A DNA stretch of 64,000 nucleotides from Candidatus Obscuribacterales bacterium (GTDB lineage Bacteria; Cyanobacteriota; Vampirovibrionia; Obscuribacterales; Obscuribacteraceae). The stretch covers positions 62,001 through 126,000 of the forward strand of contig JACKCM010000001.1 of assembly GCA_020634035.1 (NCBI GenBank). Direction: 5' to 3'. A program made the translations under genes and the position numbers. Under the pieces are notes generated by a model, which worked only from the letters and a program-made list of their open reading frames with translations, searched no databases and was not told the DNA's origin. How positions within the stretch are numbered: position 1 is the stretch's first letter; each line of letters opens with the position of its first letter. This document shows positions 26,131 to 34,539 of the stretch, piece after piece.

Positions 26131-27498
26131 ATGGCCCTTACACTGGACAGTAAGAATCTGGAAACGTACATAGCCGATTCGAAGAAAGCCTTCGAAGCCA
26201 ATCTCAAAAAACTGGTGGATATTCCGAGCGTCAGCATGCTGCCGGAGAACAAAGCCGACATCCGCAAGCTTGCCGATACTACAAAAGCGCTCCTGACCGA
26301 ATTCGGTGCCAGGGCAGAAATTTACGAGACCAAAGGCAACCCAGTAATCACTGCCGAGTTTCATTCTGACAAATCCCATCCTACCGTCCTCATCTATAAC
26401 CACATGGACGTCCAGCCCGCCGACCCAGAAGAGTGGCTCTCGCCTCCATTCGACATGAAAGTGGACGGTGACAAATACCTGGGACGAGGCACCACCGACG
26501 ACAAAGGACCGGCACTGACAGCACTCTATGCCGCTCGTTTCGCAAGAGAGAACAAACTGCCCATCAATATAAAAATCGTCTGGGAACTGGAAGAAGAGAT
26601 TGGCAGCACCAACTTTTTTCAATTTCTCGAAGAGCACGGCGATGTGGTGGCCACAGATTCTGTCGTGGTGTCGGACACTGTGTGGATCTCACGAGACAAA
26701 CCGGCACTGCCCCTGGGCTTCCGCGGACTGCAATGTGTTCTGATTAAACTAAGAACCGGCGAAATCGACACTCACTCCGGTCTGACCGGTGGCGGCGCCC
26801 GCAACCCCTATACAGAGCTGGTAGACTTCCTTGCCCGTTGCGTAGACGGCAGAACCGGTCTGGTGAAAGTGCCCGGATTCTATGACGGTGTCGAGGAGCC
26901 CGGTCCCGAAGAGCTCAATGGCTTTATAGAAGCAGGCTTCACCGCCGAGAATTTCGCCAGAGCGCATAAACTGAAATCTCTGCGCTTTGAAGACGACAAA
27001 AAGGTCGCCGCACACATATGGTCTAAACCGACCTTCGAAATCCACGGCATCTCCGGCGGCTACACCGCAGCCGGAGTGAAGACCATCATTCCCTGCAAAG
27101 CCGAAGCCAAAGTGAGCATGCGGCTTGTACCTGGTCAGGATCCGGAAAAATTGATGGACAATTTAACTGCCTACGTCAAAGAGCATATTCCTGATGCCGA
27201 AGTAGAAGCTGTGGGTCAGCTCAAGGCTTATTTAGGCAGCAGAGAAGGCAAATATCTGGACGCCGCCTGCCAGGCGGTGGAAGAAGCCTTCGGAAAGAAA
27301 CCGGCACTGGTTAGAGAAGGCGGCAGCATCGGTGCCGTCATCGCCCTTGCCGAGATCCTCAAGCGCCCGATAGTCTTCATGGGGCTGTCCCTGCCGGAGC
27401 ATGGCTATCATTCGGTGAACGAAAACTTCGACTGGGGCCAGGCCGAAGGCGGTATGAAAGCCTTTGTCCGTTATTTCGAGCTGCTCTCGGAACTCTAG
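26131..27498 (+). CDS. M20 family metallopeptidase (dipeptidase-like)
   Basis: I chose the ATG at 26131 (AGAGGTGA upstream). The 455-aa protein has all M20 metal and catalytic motifs: IYNHMDVQP (His and catalytic Asp), GRGTTDDKGP (bridging Asp), ELEEEIGS (Glu pair), VVSDTVW (Asp) and MGLSLPEHGYHSVNENF (late His). It fits the CNDP/DapE-like dipeptidase branch with an internal dimerisation domain. Cytoplasmic; releases amino acids from dipeptides. Ordinary codon use, single gene. Confidence 0.92.
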   Translation: MALTLDSKNLETYIADSKKAFEANLKKLVDIPSVSMLPENKADIRKLADTTKALLTEFGARAEIYETKGNPVITAEFHSDKSHPTVLIYNHMDVQPADPEEWLSPPFDMKVDGDKYLGRGTTDDKGPALTALYAARFARENKLPINIKIVWELEEEIGSTNFFQFLEEHGDVVATDSVVVSDTVWISRDKPALPLGFRGLQCVLIKLRTGEIDTHSGLTGGGARNPYTELVDFLARCVDGRTGLVKVPGFYDGVEEPGPEELNGFIEAGFTAENFARAHKLKSLRFEDDKKVAAHIWSKPTFEIHGISGGYTAAGVKTIIPCKAEAKVSMRLVPGQDPEKLMDNLTAYVKEHIPDAEVEAVGQLKAYLGSREGKYLDAACQAVEEAFGKKPALVREGGSIGAVIALAEILKRPIVFMGLSLPEHGYHSVNENFDWGQAEGGMKAFVRYFELLSEL

Positions 27499-27571
27499 GA
27501 ATTTCAGGGAGCACCGCTCCCCCACAACAAGGCAGACAGATTGTCCTACTCCAAACTATGGGGTTCCCCTT

Positions 27572-27793
27572 AAAGCTGCCTAGGCTGTTGCAACTTTTTA
27601 GTTGCAAAATTTAGAATCGTCACTTCATCGACCAATATCCACAATGCCTTATGAATACTGGGTTTCCAGAGGCAACCACCTCGACAGATGAAATATATAA
27701 TGCAACTCCGGTGTTGCCAGAACCTAGGCAGCTTTGAAAAGACATCGGTTATGGCTGGCTGTAGGTATTGATAAAAACACACTGCGGTTCGGG
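27572..27793 (-). repeat. structured repeat element R, copy R1
   Basis: Core 27572-27735 is bounded by AAAGCTGCCTAGG and CCTAGGCAGCTTT. Read on the minus strand it contains GGCAAC-N6-GTTGC, a central GAGG-N6-CCTC hairpin and TTGCAAC-N6-GTTGCAA. It shares ATCTGTCGAGGTG, GCCTCTGGAAACC and AGTATTCATA with R3. Upstream homology to R3 (CGAACCGCAGTGTGT) extends it to 27793. No open frame is preserved between copies. Either a non-coding RNA or a palindromic mobile repeat. Confidence 0.8.
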
Positions 27794-27833
27794 GCTTATA
27801 AGGAAATCTCGATATAACAGCAGCTTTTGTTTT

Positions 27834-27850
27834 TACGCTCAAGTATAGTA
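27834..27850. repeat. TACTA-N7-TAGTA motif, copy 6
   Basis: TACGC tcaagta TAGTA (two mismatches in the left half), just beyond the minus-strand terminator of the muramidase operon and about 100 bp upstream of the R1 core in R1's orientation. Confidence 0.6.
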
Positions 27851-27860
27851 GTTTAACTAC

Positions 27861-27908
27861 AGAAAAAGAAAAGCGGTCAGGAAGGCTGAGAACAGCCTCC
27901 CCGACCGG
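27861..27908 (-). terminator. intrinsic terminator (minus strand)
   Basis: GGTC-a-GG-a-AGGCTG-agaa-CAGCCT-c-CC-GACC stem; on the minus strand it is followed by a T-rich tail (cTTTTCTTTTTCT). It ends the 30623-27922 operon. Confidence 0.85.
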
Positions 27909-27921
27909 CAGAAACTTTACT

Positions 27922-28392
27922 TTACTCCGGCCTGAAATACCGGAACTTCTTCAGCACCACTTCCAGTACCGGAAGGATGAGAGTGGTGAGAATAAGCAAC
28001 AGCGAGCCATAAAGCGGTGTATAGAACTCCGGAAAGGAGATTGCTATGGGACCGCCATCAATGGCATAAACCCAGACGAGAAAACTTATCGTGCTGGCAA
28101 GAACGCAGTATCTCTTGCTGACGCTCTTATCCGGAATCTGTCCCGGAATGTAGAGAACGTAGAAAGGAACCAGCGCCCAGAGCACAAGAAAGACCGTCCA
28201 GTGCAACCAGGCCGGATTGGGGCCAGCCTCGGCCAGAAGACCGAGGGAGGCTACATAGGCGGCGTTGATGGTGGCAGGGATATGCCGGACGATTTTCTCG
28301 AAATACGAAACCAGTACCGGTGTCGGCTCGGGAAGAGGATTTTGCCCCCCTTCACCGTCCTGCTCCGGCAGATTTTCCCTCAAGTCAGTCAT
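27922..28392 (-). CDS. small polytopic membrane protein, 156 aa
   Basis: AGAGGGC precedes the ATG. A hydrophilic N-terminus of about 40 residues (QDGEGGQNPLPEPTP) is followed by about four membrane segments (including WLHWTVFLVLWALVPFYVLYI and YGSLLLILTTLILPVLEVVL). It is the last gene after a GH25 muramidase. A holin-like or muramidase-export role is only a guess from context. No family recognised. Confidence 0.65.
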   Translation of the reverse strand: MTDLRENLPEQDGEGGQNPLPEPTPVLVSYFEKIVRHIPATINAAYVASLGLLAEAGPNPAWLHWTVFLVLWALVPFYVLYIPGQIPDKSVSKRYCVLASTISFLVWVYAIDGGPIAISFPEFYTPLYGSLLLILTTLILPVLEVVLKKFRYFRPE

Positions 28393-28444
28393 GGTAGTGC
28401 CCTCTAGTGCGGGAAGAAAAATCGGCTTTGATCTGAACTGAAAG

Positions 28445-29101
28445 TTAAACGGTGAGCCGTTTCAAATCATCCAAATTACCCTGAAAGCGATTCAGATCGA
28501 CAGAACCGGTATTGATACCATCGACCTTGCCGGTTTCAGAGTACTGCCAGAAAGTCCAGTCGCTCCAGGGACGCGGAACCCTCGGGCTGGAGCGGCTGGT
28601 GTAGTGCGCCAGCCAGAGCTTGTACTCGGCCATCTCTTCGGCGCCCTGGAGAATCTCGTCGGCGAAGGACGGGCTGAGATAGATAATCGGCTGGATTCCC
28701 AGACCGTCTTCCACCCCTTTCATCCAGTCCTGAATCATGCCGATGCGCTTCTGAAGCGAGAAACGTTTCCAACTCTGGGGAACCTCGGCATCGAGTACCG
28801 GAGGAAGGTCTCCTTTCTCCAGCTTGCCGACCACCGAGACGATGTTGTTCACCTGGTTACTCACCGGAGCATTGGGGCGGAAGAAGTGGTAAGCACCACG
28901 GATGATGCCATGCTTCTTGGCCTCGGCCCAGTTGAAATCGAACTTGTTGTCTTTCCAGGTCGAACCTTCGGAAGACTTGATGAAGCAATAGTTGACACCG
29001 GCAGCCTTCACCTTGCCCCAGTCGATTGTGCCCTGATGACGGGAGACATCGATACCGAAGAGGTGCTCGGCGGCGGCGCTTTTCTTGCGTTTACGCGGCA
29101 T
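28445..29101 (-). CDS. GH25 family lysozyme (muramidase)
   Basis: I chose the ATG at 29101 (AAAGG 8 nt upstream). The 218-aa protein has GH25 motifs: FGIDVSRHQGTIDW (catalytic-face Asp), YCFIKSSEG, GAYHFFRP, PPVLDAEVP (DxE catalytic pair, about 106-108), WTFWQYSETGKVDGINTGSVDLNRF. GH25 enzymes cleave the MurNAc-GlcNAc bond of peptidoglycan. There is no signal peptide, only a basic N-terminus (MPRKRKKS), as in phage endolysins. Overlaps the upstream gene by 11 bp. Confidence 0.9.
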   Translation of the reverse strand: MPRKRKKSAAAEHLFGIDVSRHQGTIDWGKVKAAGVNYCFIKSSEGSTWKDNKFDFNWAEAKKHGIIRGAYHFFRPNAPVSNQVNNIVSVVGKLEKGDLPPVLDAEVPQSWKRFSLQKRIGMIQDWMKGVEDGLGIQPIIYLSPSFADEILQGAEEMAEYKLWLAHYTSRSSPRVPRPWSDWTFWQYSETGKVDGINTGSVDLNRFQGNLDDLKRLTV

Positions 29102-30191
29102 TGCTTTTACCTTTCTCAATTTCCTTCTCTGAAATAAGCCCTTGGGCTTTGTCGCTCAATGGTTTCACCAACCAGAGATAACGATAGTCGGGCGCCACCG
29201 GCTGATGGGGCCAGGGGATACCAAAATGCAGGGGAGCAAAGTCTTCCGGCAGACTCTCCGCCTTGAGACATTGCAGATAACAGAGCCAGGCTTGCTGCGG
29301 CGGGCTCAGTTTTTGGCCCGAAAACGAAGCAAGAGCCGCTTCGATATCGCGATAGACCGCTTCTTGTTCAGGATAGACGAAGCTGTACCCGTCGTTCAGA
29401 TTCCAGCGCACCACATGCAGATGGCTGGGACAGGTCTCGACCATGTCGTAGCCGGCATAGCGCGCGATGTCGTCGAAGCTCTTGTGACCAAGCTTTCCGA
29501 CATCCGGAAAAGTCGCGCCGATCTGACCGGGGAAGCGCCCCATGGCCCAGACCCGGCGGAAGTGCTCCATGAACAGATCGGGCTTATCGACAAAGGTAAG
29601 CGGCTTACCGACAAACTTCTCCAGCTCCGGCTCTCCCAGGGAAACACCAAGACGGGTGCCGGGATAGAAGCTGTAGAGGCTGGTTTCGAGCGAACTCAGG
29701 TCAGCAGGCTTGCCCTCGATTTCGAAGACCCGGTGATTCTCCGGATGGTCATAGGGAAATGCCACCAGGCAAGAATCATTGGCCCGGGGCGTGCCGTCAT
29801 AACGACGGTCCCGCAGACCGAAGCGATAGATCATCTCGAGGCGGCCTTTCTCAGGGTTACCGAACCAGCCGGAAGCCTCGATTTTGACCCCATCTCGCTT
29901 GATGATGAAAAGCCCATACTCTGTCCGGTAGCGGGAGCAGAGATACGGAAATCGAACTTTCTCACGATCGGCGTCACCTTTGATTTGATGCCGATTGAGA
30001 TTGAAAACCTCGTCACCGGGAAAGTCACCTTCCACGGTATCACGAGTAAAAACCACACCATCTCCGAGCTTGCCCAGGGTCGCTTTGACCATAGGGCTCA
30101 CCGCCAGGTCCCAGATCACCTGATCGGGTACGGCGGCAATTGGCGTATAGCCGAGCATCTCGGCGATGGAGCCGGTTGAATCATTCCACAT
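29091..30191 (-). CDS. hypothetical protein, 366 aa
   Basis: AGGAGGG lies 4 nt before the ATG. The protein is soluble and rich in Trp/Tyr/Phe and Gly/Pro (FLRDRRYDG-like turns, VWAMGRFPGQIGATFPDVG, HLHVVRWNLNDGYSFVYPE). No signal peptide, membrane segment or catalytic motif I can name. It precedes and overlaps the GH25 muramidase gene, so the two products are made together. Possibly a partner, immunity or targeting protein; unproven. Confidence 0.65.
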   Translation of the reverse strand: MWNDSTGSIAEMLGYTPIAAVPDQVIWDLAVSPMVKATLGKLGDGVVFTRDTVEGDFPGDEVFNLNRHQIKGDADREKVRFPYLCSRYRTEYGLFIIKRDGVKIEASGWFGNPEKGRLEMIYRFGLRDRRYDGTPRANDSCLVAFPYDHPENHRVFEIEGKPADLSSLETSLYSFYPGTRLGVSLGEPELEKFVGKPLTFVDKPDLFMEHFRRVWAMGRFPGQIGATFPDVGKLGHKSFDDIARYAGYDMVETCPSHLHVVRWNLNDGYSFVYPEQEAVYRDIEAALASFSGQKLSPPQQAWLCYLQCLKAESLPEDFAPLHFGIPWPHQPVAPDYRYLWLVKPLSDKAQGLISEKEIEKGKSNAA

Positions 30192-30269
30192 AACACCCTC
30201 CTGTGGGGAGGTAAAAGTTGCAGATACTTTCTGGAAGAGCAGTGCTATATGCTCGCAAAGTTACTCGGC

Positions 30270-30623
30270 TCAGCCGAGGAAAGACTCCTGGGTAACGAGA
30301 ACATCGGCGTCCTGTCCCCAGAGATACTGATGCAGCGTCGCCAGACAGTGCATGTGGATGGCATGACGCCCGAAAGAGAAGTCGCCGACCTTGACCTTGA
30401 TGTCGAAGTGCGAAATCTCGACGGACTCGATGTGCTCGTTGGCAAGCAGGTTCTCGGCGACGATACGGGTGCGCACCGGCAGCTCGGACATATCCGCGCC
30501 GCGGGAGATAACCGGAGTACGAGCGTCAAAGCCGGCCTTGTCACCAAGCAGACGCTCGGAAACCCGGTAGGTGCGGCGGTTGCGCAGGGACTCCGTCCAC
30601 TGGATGCGGTTCATGGGTTTCAA
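30270..30623 (-). CDS. hypothetical protein, 117 aa, likely TTG start
   Basis: AAAGGA followed 7 nt later by TTG at 30623 is the best start; an ATG three codons later (30614) is the alternative. The protein (WTESLRNRRTYRVSERLLGD..., VRTRIVAENLLANEHIESVEISHFDIKVKVGDFSFGRHAIHMHCLATL) looks like a compact alpha/beta domain. Not recognised. First gene of the muramidase operon. Confidence 0.55.
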   Translation of the reverse strand: MKPMNRIQWTESLRNRRTYRVSERLLGDKAGFDARTPVISRGADMSELPVRTRIVAENLLANEHIESVEISHFDIKVKVGDFSFGRHAIHMHCLATLHQYLWGQDADVLVTQESFLG

Positions 30624-31012
30624 ATTTTTTTCCTTTCCGATAATGGAATTCATGGACCATCGTGATCACCAACCACTGTCGGCAGACGTCTACTCCTGTA
30701 GGAAACAGCAGGATGTCCGGGTGGTTAAGAGGCTCCGTTCTTCGCTTGGATTATTTGAGAGCGGAATAAACCTCGATAGTGATATTGATGGGCATGATGC
30801 TTTTACTTAGCACTATTAGCTAGAGGATCTCATGACCAGAGATAGTAAGTAACTCTATATTATGGTCTCTTGTCTTCCGTCCTCAGAGGCTCTATATTCA
30901 GACCGACAAGTTGTCATGAAAACCGGCGATTCATCAACGTTTCGGATGTTACGCACAGATGTAAATGCGAGATTCCGAAGCTATTACAGATGAGCAAACT
31001 TCGCTCAGCTAA
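30624..31012. other. intergenic region
   Basis: This holds the promoter side of the minus-strand muramidase operon and the 3' end of a TPR gene. GAGC-aaacttc-GCTC near 30993 is a weak hairpin after the TPR gene on the minus strand. A loose inverted repeat GACC-agAGATAG...CTATAttat-GGTC lies at about 30832-30867. No gene seen. Confidence 0.35.
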
Positions 31013-32101
31013 CTAGAGAATGCCCTGGGGGCGATAATCTGCCAGTATCTTTTCGCTGCGCTGCCTGGCCTGAGCCGCTTCTTCAGAGAGATTGAGCTTC
31101 TCCAGACAGATGGCATATTCATTGAGAGAGCTCGCCAGAGCGGGCGGAAAACCTGATCTGGAGCGAATTTCAACAGCCAGCTCCAGATACTCTTTTGCCT
31201 CTTGAAACTTCCTGGTTTGATTCATCAGACAGCCCAGAGCATGGGCACTGACCGCCACATCAAGGTGAGCATCGCCGAAGACCTGACGCCGGATCTCAAG
31301 AGCCTTCCGATAGAGAAACTCTGCCTCCGACGGCATCTGCTGATTTCTATAGAGGTCGCCGAGCAGTTGTACATTCTCAGCCACCAGCGGATGACCGGGC
31401 CAGATTTGTTCTGCTTCGGTCAGCAAAGAATATCGAAAAAGGGTCTCGGCTTCTTCAAGCTGATTCTGACCGAATTTGTGCCTGGAGAGATCGAGCAGAC
31501 TGTCGGAGAGATCCTCGAAATCCGCCACCACCGCCCCTTGCTTCACCGGAGAGATAAGCGAGCTAGCCTGCCGGTAATAGTCTTTGGCGTCATCGACTTT
31601 TCCTGAGCGAGCCATGATTATGCCAAGCGCCATCATGGTCACACCGACGATACGGTGCTCTCCTCCCAGATGCTTCTTGTAGATCTTGAGAGAATCGTGA
31701 ACCAGCTCCTCGGCATCACCCAGCTTACCGGAAGCATAGAAAAGACCAGCGAGATAATTCTGCCTGGTGGCTGTCTCCACATGATTTTCTCCGAACATAT
31801 CTCGGGTGAGCTCCAGCGCTTTGCGATAGTAGAACTCGGACTCTTCGAATTTGTTCTGGATGCGAAGCAACATACCCAGGGAGTGATAGACAAAGAGCAG
31901 TCCATCTTCATCCTCTTCGAGCTCATCGACTCGAATCTTCAGTGATCGACGGTAGCAGACCTCGGCTTCACCATAGGCTCCTTCGCTATGGTGATGATAA
32001 GCAAGTTTCTCTAAAAGAGGCACTAATGAAGCCGCCTCTTTTCCGTCACTTTTCTCTTTTGCCTTGAGCTCTTTCAAGAGCTTCTCTTTCTCGCTCACCA
32101 T
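31013..32101 (-). CDS. TPR protein (kinesin-light-chain-like repeats), 362 aa
   Basis: Soluble protein made of about seven TPR units of the 42-residue kinesin-light-chain type, e.g. HSEGAYGEAEVCYRRSLKIR, NKFEESEFYYRKALELTRDMFGENHVETA, QMPSEAEFLYRKALEIRRQVFGDAHLDVA. The GE/DxHxxxA spacers are typical. It should bind partner proteins in the cytoplasm. GGAG lies close to both ATG (32101) and the following GTG. Ordinary codons. Followed upstream by an isochorismatase gene on the same strand. Confidence 0.85.
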   Translation of the reverse strand: MVSEKEKLLKELKAKEKSDGKEAASLVPLLEKLAYHHHSEGAYGEAEVCYRRSLKIRVDELEEDEDGLLFVYHSLGMLLRIQNKFEESEFYYRKALELTRDMFGENHVETATRQNYLAGLFYASGKLGDAEELVHDSLKIYKKHLGGEHRIVGVTMMALGIIMARSGKVDDAKDYYRQASSLISPVKQGAVVADFEDLSDSLLDLSRHKFGQNQLEEAETLFRYSLLTEAEQIWPGHPLVAENVQLLGDLYRNQQMPSEAEFLYRKALEIRRQVFGDAHLDVAVSAHALGCLMNQTRKFQEAKEYLELAVEIRSRSGFPPALASSLNEYAICLEKLNLSEEAAQARQRSEKILADYRPQGIL

Positions 32102-32160
32102 CTACTCCGAGACCGGACTCATCTACTATATTCGTATGCCCAGCATTGCGAATTTATTCT

Positions 32161-32769
32161 TCAATCCGAAATCGAATCGACATCAGGCACAATCGCCGAG
32201 ACTAAATCTGCAAGCGACGCAAGGTTCGAGGCATGGACCACAGCAGCGGCGACAAATTTGTCTTCCTGCCCCGGAAGAGGAAGATCCCGGGTGGCACAAC
32301 AAGAGTCTATGATGGTCGGACTATAGCCCAGATCAAGAGCACTGCGAGTAGTGGCATTGACACACATATGGGTCATAAAGCCTGTTACGATCAAATTCTT
32401 CTTGCCCGTCTCTTGCAAACGCTCATTCAAATCAGTCCCGACAAAGCCGCTCGGCAGATTCTTGGCGATTACCGGCTCTCCATCCAGAGGCTTAACTTGA
32501 GAAGCAATCTCCGCCATCGGTCCCTGGGGGTCGAATATCGGGGCACCGACCGGTGCATGATGCACGATATGAAAGATAGGAGTGCCTGCCTTCCTTGCCC
32601 TGACGAGCAATTTCTCTATTTGCGCTAAAGCCTCCTCGATGCCGGTCAGCTTCAGACGCCCTTCAAGATACTCTCTCTGGGCATCGACTATGACAAGGGC
32701 GCTATCTGACAGATGGGCGGCTTGACCGGGAGCTTGTAAAATCTCCAGCAGAGACTGGGGTTGGCTCAT
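32161..32769 (-). CDS. isochorismatase-family cysteine hydrolase
   Basis: The 202-aa protein has the family triad: Asp in ALVIVDAQREY, Lys in VIAKNLPSGF and Cys in VTGFMTHMCVNATTRSALDLGY, plus the cis-peptide region. The family hydrolyses isochorismate, nicotinamide or other amides/vinyl ethers; the substrate cannot be told. GGAG precedes the ATG. Probably cotranscribed with the TPR gene 59 bp downstream. Confidence 0.9.
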   Translation of the reverse strand: MSQPQSLLEILQAPGQAAHLSDSALVIVDAQREYLEGRLKLTGIEEALAQIEKLLVRARKAGTPIFHIVHHAPVGAPIFDPQGPMAEIASQVKPLDGEPVIAKNLPSGFVGTDLNERLQETGKKNLIVTGFMTHMCVNATTRSALDLGYSPTIIDSCCATRDLPLPGQEDKFVAAAVVHASNLASLADLVSAIVPDVDSISD

Positions 32770-32995
32770 TGAGACTTCTCCTGAAACACTTATTCTGAAC
32801 TTTTCGAATCAACTGCATCGACTATTTTAGCCTCTCGGCAAGGTCTTATCAGGACAAAGACAAATTCTGAATCGGATTTAAAAGGAAAGCTCCTGCCACA
32901 TCGAAGTCTGCGCAAATCCACAGTGATTTTGGGGAGGCGAAAAGTGATACTGAGACACGGAGCAACGGCGCAAAGGAACAAAGGATCAATAAATT

Positions 32996-33514
32996 ATGCC
33001 TGAGAATTTTGAATGCAAAGCTTATAACCCGAACGACATGAGCGATCAGCGCCCCCTGGATATTCTCCGAGCCCTGGGCAATGACGACAAATTTCTCAAG
33101 CCCGAGCCTGAGGTGATAAGAATACAAGATTCTGCAATCAGCTCCAGAGACCCCTATTATTATCCCCGGGTCAATTCAGACTTTGACCCGCGACGACAGG
33201 GAAATCACAATTTAAACCCTGTTTCAGATTTCATGTCCGGGGTATCCTTCACCCTCTCGATGCCGATCATTTTGGCTGCCAGCTTCGATATCGCCACCAG
33301 AAACCGAAATTGCTCCGCCACCCGCTCAGTACTGAAGACCTACGGAAAAGCCTGCCAGTTCACCGGCCGTAGTATCGGGAAAGGCGTCAAGAATTACTAC
33401 AAGAGCGATCTGCATAAACGCTTTCAAAATGCCTGGAGAGCCTTCAAAGAGCCTCTGCCCAGAGCGGAGAGCAAGGGAGAATTCAAAATCGAAATCATCG
33501 ACCCCGATCTCTGA
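32996..33514 (+). CDS. hypothetical protein, 172 aa
   Basis: AAGGA lies upstream of the ATG. A polar N-terminus of about 70 residues is followed by a moderately hydrophobic segment (FMSGVSFTLSMPIILAASFDIATR) and a basic C-terminal half (CQFTGRSIGKGVKNYYKSDLHKRF). No family recognised. Single gene. Confidence 0.55.
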   Translation: MPENFECKAYNPNDMSDQRPLDILRALGNDDKFLKPEPEVIRIQDSAISSRDPYYYPRVNSDFDPRRQGNHNLNPVSDFMSGVSFTLSMPIILAASFDIATRNRNCSATRSVLKTYGKACQFTGRSIGKGVKNYYKSDLHKRFQNAWRAFKEPLPRAESKGEFKIEIIDPDL

Positions 33515-33875
33515 TTTAAATAGCGTTATATCAATCAGCAACATTACGAAGTAAACCGAAACAATAACAGGGCGTCCGCTGGCAGAACTAGCGGAGCCAA
33601 TCTCCAGCCGGGCTTATCTAAGGCCGGCCGGGCGCTATAGATTTAGAGAGCAGAGAATTCGACCAGCTTTAGAGAACTTATCGTGAGATTCCGGGCTCGC
33701 GTCTGTTATCAAGAGAGAACCCTCTATTTTTTCGTTTTAGAAGCAAGACACAGCTCATTCGGTTTAACTATTCAAGACTTTTTATTTCGGTCACCACCGA
33801 AATAGACTGCACCGCCGAATCGAGCCTGCCTTCATCAACTCTGTTCAACTTCAACCCGAAGAAAAGTTTAGTCCG
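33515..33875 (+). promoter_or_regulatory. leader/promoter region of the PLD operon
   Basis: TCCGCT-ggcagaact-AGCGGA (about 33574-33594) and a CCGGGC...GGCCGGCCGGGC stretch can fold and may terminate the upstream gene. TATTTCGGT-cacc-ACCGAAATA (33783-33804) is a perfect 9-bp inverted repeat about 70 bp before the next ATG. It has no T-run, so an operator or RNA hairpin is likelier than a terminator. No gene seen. Confidence 0.4.
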
Positions 33876-34475
33876 ATGAGCCTTTCAGACAGATTGAACT
33901 GGCGAGGGAAGCTCAAATGGTTCGGGATATGGCTGCTGACGCTGACTATCGCGTTCGGAGCCGGAACCTGGACCGGGTACGAGCTTCCCCGAAGCTATAT
34001 CGACCCCCAGGACTATATCGAGTCGGTCTTCACTCCATATGAAGACGGGCTGGAACACTACCTGGAGTTTCTCGACCGAGCCGAGAGTTCGGTCCATATC
34101 GCCGCCTACTCCTTCACCCAGTCCGCCGTCGTCGACAAGCTAATTGAGCTTAAGACAAAGCGCAAAGTGGAGGTGCATATTCTGGTCGATCTCTCCCAGA
34201 GCCACAACAAATACGAAATGGCTCAGATAGAACGCCTGAGAAAAGCCGGTATCGAGGTGATCGCGGGCAAGTCTGAGTCCCACGGTCAGCTCATGCACCA
34301 CAAATACACCGTCATAGACCGGATCTGGGTCTACAGCGGTAGCTGGAACTTCTCGAACTCGGCTAACCATCAAGCCAACGAGCTGGATTTCATCAAGTCG
34401 AAGAAGCGCGCTCGCAAATTCCTCGACAACTGGCGCCGCATGTACCGCTTCATGAAAGCGAATGCGCAGCCCTGA
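33876..34475 (+). CDS. membrane-anchored single-HKD phospholipase D/Nuc-like protein
   Basis: The 199-aa protein begins with a TM/signal anchor (WFGIWLLTLTIAFGAGTWTGY). The PLD domain shows SSVHIAAYSFTQSAVVDKL and one complete HKD motif, HHKYTVID with GSWNFSNSA downstream (about 140-162). Single-HKD proteins such as the Nuc endonuclease dimerise to form the active site. It is probably a periplasmic nuclease or lipase. First gene of a three-gene operon to 37155. Confidence 0.85.
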   Translation: MSLSDRLNWRGKLKWFGIWLLTLTIAFGAGTWTGYELPRSYIDPQDYIESVFTPYEDGLEHYLEFLDRAESSVHIAAYSFTQSAVVDKLIELKTKRKVEVHILVDLSQSHNKYEMAQIERLRKAGIEVIAGKSESHGQLMHHKYTVIDRIWVYSGSWNFSNSANHQANELDFIKSKKRARKFLDNWRRMYRFMKANAQP

Positions 34476-34539
34476 GGTCCTGACCGCCTGACCACCTGAA
34501 TAAACTACGCAATTCAAAGAAGTTACAGGAGTCAAAAAG

